This document shows, in pieces, positions 24,802 through 30,169 of a stretch of DNA of 30,169 nt. Position numbers and translations under genes: made by a program. The stretch lies in assembly GCA_037969175.1 (NCBI GenBank), contig JBBKWX010000063.1, forward strand, positions 1 through 30,169, read 5' to 3'. The first letter of the stretch is position 1; each line of letters starts with the position of its first letter. The notes beneath the pieces were generated by a model. That model saw only the letters and a list, made by a program, of their open reading frames with translations, ran no database searches and was not told the DNA's origin. This DNA comes from JBBKWX01 sp037969175 (GTDB taxonomy: Bacteria > Bacteroidota > Bacteroidia > AKYH767-A > JBBKVM01).

Positions 24802-25713
24802 ATGCAAATACTCTTTTTGGTATTTGCATTGATGTTTTATAACAAAAGTTCTGCCCAAAGTCCGGTTAAAAAACTACACTTTCTGGAAGGATCAGATAGC
24901 CTTATTAAATCAAGATCCACTCTTGTAACCATTGGTACTACAGGGTTGTATGCAGGTACTATGACTGGCTTGTATGCATTATGGTATAAAGATGCCAAAC
25001 GTGATAAGTTTCATTTTTTTGATGATACGGATGAATGGTTGTTGATGGATAAGACCGGTCATATGGTTACTTCATATCAACTTGGCAGACTTTGGTATGG
25101 CGTTATTGATTGGACAGGTGCAAAAGAGAAAAATAGCCTCTTATGGGGTGGTGCCATGGGTTCTATTTTTCTTTCATCCATTGAAATTTTTGATGGATTT
25201 TCTGAAGATTGGGGATTTTCAATAGGTGATATAGCTGCTAATACATTGGGTTCAGCTTTATTTATTTCTCAACAAAAAATATGGAATGAGCAACGAGTTG
25301 GACTAAAATTTAGTTTTAATCGAAGTCCCTATAGTAAACTCAGACCGAACTTATTGGGCGAAGGCTTACAAGAAGAAATATTAAAAGATTATAATGGACA
25401 AACGTATTGGATCACATCAAGCCCTCAAAGTTGGATACCGGACTCCGGATTGCCTGCCTGGCTAGGTGTAGCTGTGGGTTATGGTGCAGATGGAATGACA
25501 GGAGGAAAGAGTAATCCCGCGTTTACAGGTGTTACTAATGAAAATCGAATTCGTCAATATTATTTATCACTTGATATTGATTTAAGTAAAATAGAATTCA
25601 GGAGCAGGTTCCTAAATACATTTTTTTCAACCTTTTCTTTTATTCGAATTCCGGCTCCTACATTGGAGTACACTAAAAAGAATGGTTTGAGGGCTCACGC
25701 ATTATATTTTTAA
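24802..25713 (+). CDS. DUF2279 family (YfiM-like) envelope protein
   Basis: 303 residues. The signal peptide MQILFLVFALMFYNKSSAQ is followed by the DUF2279 region: WYKDAKRDKFHFFDDTDEWL, then DKTGHMVTSYQLGRLWYG, then an FSEDWGFSIGDIAANTLGSA block. It probably sits in the periplasm or outer membrane; the family has no assigned biochemical role. The frame extends upstream into the mutase gene, but the ATG at 24802, 28 bp after the mutase stop, gives a normal signal peptide and no overlap. Confidence 0.85.
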   Translation: MQILFLVFALMFYNKSSAQSPVKKLHFLEGSDSLIKSRSTLVTIGTTGLYAGTMTGLYALWYKDAKRDKFHFFDDTDEWLLMDKTGHMVTSYQLGRLWYGVIDWTGAKEKNSLLWGGAMGSIFLSSIEIFDGFSEDWGFSIGDIAANTLGSALFISQQKIWNEQRVGLKFSFNRSPYSKLRPNLLGEGLQEEILKDYNGQTYWITSSPQSWIPDSGLPAWLGVAVGYGADGMTGGKSNPAFTGVTNENRIRQYYLSLDIDLSKIEFRSRFLNTFFSTFSFIRIPAPTLEYTKKNGLRAHALYF

Positions 25714-25719
25714 TAGGTT

Positions 25720-25727
25720 TATCTTTG
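25720..25727 (+). promoter_or_regulatory. Possible -7 element just before the Smr gene
   Basis: TATCTTTG matches TAnnTTTG exactly but ends only 4 bp before the ATG at 25732, so a transcript from it would be nearly leaderless. There is no TTG at -33 spacing. It could be a chance match. Confidence 0.25.
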
Positions 25728-25731
25728 TGTC

Positions 25732-26739
25732 ATGATATATGAAGTAGGTGAAGAAGTAAGATTCCTGAATGATATTGGCGGAGGTGTTGTGCGTTCTTTG
25801 AAAGGGAAATTTATTGTTGTTGAAGATGAATATGGTTTTGAGAGATCTGTCTTGCCACAGGAATTAGTAAAAGTTCATACAGAAAAAAAGTCTGAACTAG
25901 AGAAAGCGGATATACAGGCACCGATAGATTTTAACTTACTTCCTTTTGCAAGCAAAGGTTTGTTTTTAGGATTAGCCATGCCCGGCATGGAAAACCCTTC
26001 ATCAAAACCGCCTTTTGTATATTTATTGAATGATGAGCCCATATCATTCTATTTTCTTGCCTGGGCATTTGATCAAATGGGTGACCCGTTAAAGATGGCT
26101 GAAGGTAAACTGGATCCGGGAAAACAAATTCGATTTGATACTTCCGTTACTGACATTGATTTTCAAAGGGGATTTCGAATACAAGCAATTCTAAGATCCA
26201 GTATACAGAATGATATCTCAAAGACGATGGATCTTCGGGTCAGTATCCCAAATGATGCCATGCGTGATAGAATGAGTTATGCACTTAGTCCGGATAAAAG
26301 TTTCCGATATAGACTGATCAGGATCTCGATCATGCCGGAAGAAAAGGAAGCAGACTTTTCGTTGTTATTGCAAAAGCATATGCCAACCGGACCTAAGGCT
26401 ATTGATCAGAATCCGCTGAGATTTCGTGCTACGGATTTAACAAATAAGAAAAAAGAGGATGATTGGGTGTTTGATCTTCACATTGAAGAATTACTAACGG
26501 ATCACACAGGGATGAGTAATACAGAGATCTTAAATTATCAAATGGATTTTTTTAGAAAAAAGATCGATGATGCAAGAATGAATTTCGTTCACAAAGTAAC
26601 ATTCATACATGGTATCGGAACCGGAGTATTAAAGCGCGCAATTCTGGAAGAACTTTTAAAGGAAGATGATCTTAAGTTTGAAGATGGTTCGTACAATAAA
26701 TATGGTCACGGCGCGATAGACATAATGATTCGCCGATAA
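25732..26739 (+). CDS. DUF2027 protein with C-terminal Smr domain
   Basis: 335 residues, cytoplasmic. The N-terminus (YEVGEEVRFLNDIGGGVVRS, then VVEDEYGFERSVLPQELV) is a small KOW-like module like that in MutS2. A central DUF2027 region spans about 65-235. The Smr domain at 246-335 has DLH at 248-250 and HGIGTGVLK at 293-301, with GHGAIDIMI at the end. Smr domains bind or nick branched DNA or cleave RNA (as in MutS2 and ribosome rescue nucleases); the substrate of this Bacteroidota family is not known to me. It follows DUF2279 by 18 bp and abuts the convergent gene at 26740 with no intergenic base. Confidence 0.9.
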   Translation: MIYEVGEEVRFLNDIGGGVVRSLKGKFIVVEDEYGFERSVLPQELVKVHTEKKSELEKADIQAPIDFNLLPFASKGLFLGLAMPGMENPSSKPPFVYLLNDEPISFYFLAWAFDQMGDPLKMAEGKLDPGKQIRFDTSVTDIDFQRGFRIQAILRSSIQNDISKTMDLRVSIPNDAMRDRMSYALSPDKSFRYRLIRISIMPEEKEADFSLLLQKHMPTGPKAIDQNPLRFRATDLTNKKKEDDWVFDLHIEELLTDHTGMSNTEILNYQMDFFRKKIDDARMNFVHKVTFIHGIGTGVLKRAILEELLKEDDLKFEDGSYNKYGHGAIDIMIRR

Positions 26740-27204
26740 CTATGGTCTTGGATAATAAATTGATTTGATCAGATCTTGTCCCGGTTTTTTAAGGATCAAT
26801 TGATTTTCGGTAAGCAATAAGATCTGTAGGGTATCTGAATAGGAATTTCCGTTTTGTGTATAGCTTTTCAGAATAAATCTTTCATCATCCATAAATTTCC
26901 AGGTTCCGTTAAGTATAGGGGCATCATTACTTTCACACAGGTATCCTCCATATTCTTTGTAGATCGTATTATTTACAACAAAAACATCAAGGTCATCCAT
27001 AGTGCATTCAGGAGCAGGAATAGAAACATCGGTTTCAATATATCGGTCTTCGAATTTGAACCACCGTTTATCTTCTCCGTTTGTTAGAAAATGTGTCGAC
27101 GTTTGAGGAACAATGTCTGATGAAACTTTACTGCAAGAAGAGAATGCTAAAATACCGATAAGCATGAAAATCACATGCGCTCGCAGGGTTAGGATTTTAT
27201 CCAT
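26740..27204 (-). CDS. Small lipocalin-like lipoprotein
   Basis: 154 residues. The signal peptide ends in FSSC with Cys24 as lipidation site. The body has the features of Bacteroidota lipocalin-like (Lipocalin_4/5) proteins: a central LNGTWKFMDDERFILKSY followed by SDTLQILLLTENQLILKK. It probably faces the periplasm or the surface; the ligand is unknown. It has its own promoter (27233-27263), so it is likely a single-gene unit. It is convergent with the Smr gene; the stops are adjacent. Confidence 0.8.
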   Translation of the reverse strand: MDKILTLRAHVIFMLIGILAFSSCSKVSSDIVPQTSTHFLTNGEDKRWFKFEDRYIETDVSIPAPECTMDDLDVFVVNNTIYKEYGGYLCESNDAPILNGTWKFMDDERFILKSYTQNGNSYSDTLQILLLTENQLILKKPGQDLIKSIYYPRP

Positions 27205-27232
27205 GGTACACTAAGGATTGATTGGCTTCAAT

Positions 27233-27263
27233 CAAATATACATCATGCAGATCAATAAATCAA
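27233..27263 (-). promoter_or_regulatory. Promoter of the lipocalin-like gene (TTG-N20-TATATTTG)
   Basis: On the minus strand, TTG (27263 to 27261), a 20-bp spacer and TATATTTG (27240 to 27233) match the consensus fully. The -33 element overlaps the trxB stop codon. Confidence 0.75.
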
Positions 27264-28210
27264 GCCTCTTGCATCTCTATTGTCGCAAGATATCTTTCAG
27301 CATCCATGGCAGCCATACAGCCTGAGCCTGCTGCTGTAACAGCTTGTCTGTAAATATGATCCTGAGCATCGCCTGAAGCAAAAACACCCGGTATTTTGGT
27401 TTTGGCTGAACCTGCAATGGTCTTGATATACCCATTATCATCCATGTCCAACCATCCTTTAAAGATGTCTGTATTTGGTTTATGGCCAATGGCAACAAAA
27501 AATCCGGTTACATCCAGTTTTCTTTCTTCCCCATTGTGGTTATTTTTAACATGCACTCCTTCAACGGTTTTATCACCCAAGATCTCCACAGTATCGGTAT
27601 TCCATAGGACTTCAATATTGGAAGTCTTTTCAACTCTGTGTTGCATTGCTTTTGAAGCTCTCAAATGATCTTTACGAACAAGCATATATACTTTCCTGCA
27701 AAGTTTGGAAAGATAGGTTGCTTCTTCAGCTGCGGTATCTCCACCACCAACAATTGCTACATCCTGACCTTTGAAAAAGAATCCATCACAAACGGCACAA
27801 GCACTCACTCCAAATCCATTCAATTTTTGTTCTGATGGGATTCCCAGCCACTTTGCACTTGCTCCGGTAGCTATGATAACCGTGTCAGCAGTAATTGTCG
27901 TTTTCTCATCAACCACTATCTTGTGGATTGGACCTGAAAAATCAACAGATGTAACATAGCCCCATCTCACTTCCGTTCCAAAACGTTCAGCTTGTTTTTG
28001 AAGATCTTCCATCATCTTCGGGCCATGCGTCCCTTCAGGATACCCCGGGAAATTATCCACTTCTGTAGTGATGGTAAGTTGTCCGCCGGGTTGCAACCCC
28101 TGTATCATTACCGGCTTCAGATCTGCTCTTGCTGCGTATATGGCAGCTGTATAACCGGCAGGTCCGGATCCAATAATAAGGCATTTAATATGTTCAATTT
28201 CCAGGCTCAT
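27260..28210 (-). CDS. trxB: Thioredoxin-disulfide reductase
   Basis: 316 residues, standard length. FAD-binding IIGSGPAGYTAAIYAARA is near the N-terminus, the redox-active CAVC lies at 138-141 in the sequence SACAVCDG, NADPH-binding VGGGDTAAEEA follows at about 154, and the C-terminal FAD motif is GVFASGDAQD. It reduces thioredoxin with NADPH in the cytoplasm. A TACCTTTG element precedes it, so it is probably transcribed on its own as well as possibly from upstream. Confidence 0.97.
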   Translation of the reverse strand: MSLEIEHIKCLIIGSGPAGYTAAIYAARADLKPVMIQGLQPGGQLTITTEVDNFPGYPEGTHGPKMMEDLQKQAERFGTEVRWGYVTSVDFSGPIHKIVVDEKTTITADTVIIATGASAKWLGIPSEQKLNGFGVSACAVCDGFFFKGQDVAIVGGGDTAAEEATYLSKLCRKVYMLVRKDHLRASKAMQHRVEKTSNIEVLWNTDTVEILGDKTVEGVHVKNNHNGEERKLDVTGFFVAIGHKPNTDIFKGWLDMDDNGYIKTIAGSAKTKIPGVFASGDAQDHIYRQAVTAAGSGCMAAMDAERYLATIEMQEA

Positions 28211-28230
28211 AAATTAAAAATTAATGACCA

Positions 28231-28238
28231 CAAAGGTA
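28231..28238 (-). promoter_or_regulatory. Putative trxB promoter, -7 element
   Basis: TACCTTTG on the minus strand (28238 to 28231) matches TAnnTTTG and lies 20 bp before the trxB ATG. No TTG is seen at the -33 position. Confidence 0.5.
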
Positions 28239-28268
28239 GGCAATTTGAAGGAGTTTTTTTTAGAATCT

Positions 28269-29177
28269 CTACTCTGCTGCTTTGAGACCATGAAAAGAAT
28301 TGCCATAACCTGCCCATATCCCTATTGCTCCCCCTTTGATATTGGTTCTGACACTTGATGGAGCTGCAAAAGGATTTCCGTTATTGGATATATCTGTTTC
28401 AATAGATCTCCAGATGTCAAATGTAGTTCTGTCTATGGAGCTGAATTTTATTATAAGCGTATCACCCCGTTTAAAATGGAATCGCTCTTCATTATTATCA
28501 TCAATGGCCTCTGAGTTTGGTTTTTCTCCGCGGTTGTAAGCAAAGTCAAAACTTTTTCCGTTCACGAATTTATCTTCAAAGACGGAACCCATAGGAGCAA
28601 CAAAATTATCATCTTTTCCGATTCGCTTGGCTGACCATCGGTATGCATTTCCAAGCGAATCGGGGTCAGTCAGGTGAGCCCAGACAAAACCCAGACTATC
28701 TTTGCCGGGTTGGATCTTGAACCATAAACTGTCAAGTGAAATAGCCGGGGGGATTCGGGTAGATGAAGTATAAACTTTACCATCATATTCAATGGTCAGG
28801 TTATATGTTTTCCCTATTTCACCTGTCATGGTATTTGATCTGTAAAAAAGAGGGGGAAAGATACTCGAATCAAAGGTTAGTGAGAGTGTATCGGTTTGTG
28901 TTCCATCAGAAATATAAACTTTAGCATCAAGTACCAAAAGACCAACAAGTGCAGTGGAATCAACCGGGTCAAAATAGGGATATGTTTTGGTAAGGATCAC
29001 ATAAGGTAATTCACCATTTTCCACATACCCTTCTACAACCAGTTTTTGATCTGCTCGAGGAATATCAACTGTGATCTCTTTCTCACAAGAGCTAAATGAA
29101 AATAGTATTACAACGCATAGCAACATTGCATTTAAGGCAGACATATGGTAATTATTTTTTCGCATCAGTTTCACCAT
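28269..29177 (-). CDS. DUF4249 lipoprotein, partner of the TonB-dependent receptor
   Basis: 302 residues from the ATG at 29177; an ATG at 29165, four codons later (MRKNNYHMSALN), is equally plausible. The lipobox FSSC places the lipidated Cys at residue 31 (27 with the shorter start). It is followed by EKEITVDIPRADQKLVVEGY and a beta-rich body typical of DUF4249. This family is usually encoded right after a TonB-dependent receptor and probably sits at the outer membrane as its accessory lipoprotein, as SusD does for SusC; the ligand is unknown. The gene overlaps the receptor gene by 7 bp, so the two are coupled. Confidence 0.88.
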   Translation of the reverse strand: MVKLMRKNNYHMSALNAMLLCVVILFSFSSCEKEITVDIPRADQKLVVEGYVENGELPYVILTKTYPYFDPVDSTALVGLLVLDAKVYISDGTQTDTLSLTFDSSIFPPLFYRSNTMTGEIGKTYNLTIEYDGKVYTSSTRIPPAISLDSLWFKIQPGKDSLGFVWAHLTDPDSLGNAYRWSAKRIGKDDNFVAPMGSVFEDKFVNGKSFDFAYNRGEKPNSEAIDDNNEERFHFKRGDTLIIKFSSIDRTTFDIWRSIETDISNNGNPFAAPSSVRTNIKGGAIGIWAGYGNSFHGLKAAE

Positions 29178-30169
29178 TTAAAGTTCCATGTAACGGATGG
29201 TATGATAGGGAAAAGTGAAACTTGATATGCGCTCACTTTCAGATTAAATTGAGTAAGATCACCCTCTGTATCAAAATAGATAAAATAGGGATTGTGTCTG
29301 TTATACACATTGAAAACTGAAAAATTCCAGCTCGATTCAATTCTTTTTTTCTTCGGAACATGATAGGTTGCCGAGATATCAAGTCGATGATATGGAACCA
29401 TACGGTAACTATTTCTTTCACCGTATTCATTGACGATATGTCCGCTGATCACATACCAACTGATAGGCAGAGTCAATGCGTTTCCGGTAGCATAAACAAA
29501 TATCGCCCCGAAGGTCCATTTCTTATTCAGATCGTATGTTCCAACAACACTTAGATCATGTCTTCTGTCGTATTTGGCAGAAAATTCTTTACCCAAATTG
29601 ATCTCCGGAAAAGTCCGTTTGGTCCAGGATAATGTGTATCCTATCCAACCGGTAAATTGTCCGGTCCTTTTCTTTATGAATAATTCGGCTCCGTATGATT
29701 TTCCGGTTCCGAACGTGAAATTATTATCTGCGTTATCGGATACATTGTCTTCAGGTAAAGCCCCCTCTTTATATTCCACCTGGTTGTCCATTTCCTTATA
29801 ATACATTTCCAAAGAAGTTTCGAATAGATCTTGTTTAAAATTGCGAAAATAACCGGCAGCATATTGAACACCATATTGTGGTTTTACAATGCTTGAACTA
29901 GGTACCCATACATCTGTAGGTAAGGAGACGGATGAAAGTGAGGCCAGATGTATGTATTGATAATTTTGAGTGTAAGAAGCTTTAATTGAAGATCTTGTAT
30001 TGAGTATATAAACCAGAGACGCTCTTGGTTCAATGTTATAATACGTTTTCACATTCTCAAAACTTTTGTAATGCAATGTATCAACAGTTTGTCCCAATTC
30101 ATTTTTTACAAATCGATCAAAAGGTCCTACCTGTTGGAAATAAGTATACCTCAAACCTCCACTGACCTT
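29171..30169 (-). CDS. TonB-dependent outer-membrane receptor, C-terminal barrel (5' end outside window)
   Basis: The frame is open to the window end, so only the last about 332 residues are seen. The sequence is beta-barrel strand after strand, with alternating aromatic residues (ASYTQNYQYIHLA, GYTLSWTKRTF, NFSVFNVYNRHNPY) and ending VTWNFKW, as in TonB-dependent receptors. FNVYNR is typical of the last strands. It would import a ligand across the outer membrane with TonB energy. The DUF4249 partner follows with a 7-bp overlap. The plug domain and TonB box lie outside the window. Confidence 0.9.
   Translation of the reverse strand, partial: KVSGGLRYTYFQQVGPFDRFVKNELGQTVDTLHYKSFENVKTYYNIEPRASLVYILNTRSSIKASYTQNYQYIHLASLSSVSLPTDVWVPSSSIVKPQYGVQYAAGYFRNFKQDLFETSLEMYYKEMDNQVEYKEGALPEDNVSDNADNNFTFGTGKSYGAELFIKKRTGQFTGWIGYTLSWTKRTFPEINLGKEFSAKYDRRHDLSVVGTYDLNKKWTFGAIFVYATGNALTLPISWYVISGHIVNEYGERNSYRMVPYHRLDISATYHVPKKKRIESSWNFSVFNVYNRHNPYFIYFDTEGDLTQFNLKVSAYQVSLFPIIPSVTWNFKW

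Overview
The window is typical Bacteroidota chromosome: AT-rich, without strong Shine-Dalgarno sequences, with TAnnTTTG promoter elements. It also carries lineage markers: type IX secretion (T9SS) C-terminal domains of both the CHU_C/gliding type and the short type A kind, a short primary sigma factor without region 1.1, a DUF4249/TonB-dependent receptor pair, and many lipoproteins. I see no tRNA, rRNA, insertion sequence, phage gene or CRISPR array. The genus cannot be fixed from the sequence.

Layout. 1-3888: the 3' part of a giant secreted adhesin-like protein built from about 190-residue tandem repeats (fibronectin-III-like pairs), ending in a CHU_C sorting domain and followed by a strong terminator. 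4037-5506: guaB (IMP dehydrogenase). 5592-10819: a probable operon for envelope protein folding (double-parvulin PpiC protein, SurA-like lipoprotein, SurA) ending in a MoxR AAA+ ATPase. 10816-16076 is read on the minus strand: a type A T9SS-sorted secreted protein, a long-form GAPDH, the primary sigma factor RpoD and a Deg/HtrA protease, with terminators between several of them.

16297-26739 is a tightly packed plus-strand run that may be one transcript of about 10.4 kb. In order it holds an unusual membrane-anchored protein with a degenerate sigma-factor-like cytoplasmic part, dapF, a GNAT acetyltransferase, a seven-haem cytochrome with TPRs, mltG, a secreted protein of unknown function, a phosphohexomutase, a DUF2279 protein and a DUF2027-Smr protein. 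Several of these belong to cell-wall supply and remodelling (DapF, MltG, the mutase). 26740-30169 is minus strand: a small lipocalin-like lipoprotein, thioredoxin reductase, a DUF4249 lipoprotein and the C-terminal barrel of its TonB-dependent receptor, cut by the window end.

Most of the window is ordinary core genome with a strong envelope theme. The least ordinary items are the sigma-like transmembrane fusion at 16297, the multihaem-TPR protein inside a cell-wall operon, the tandem-repeat adhesin, and a GC-rich hairpin directly before the start codon at 7608.
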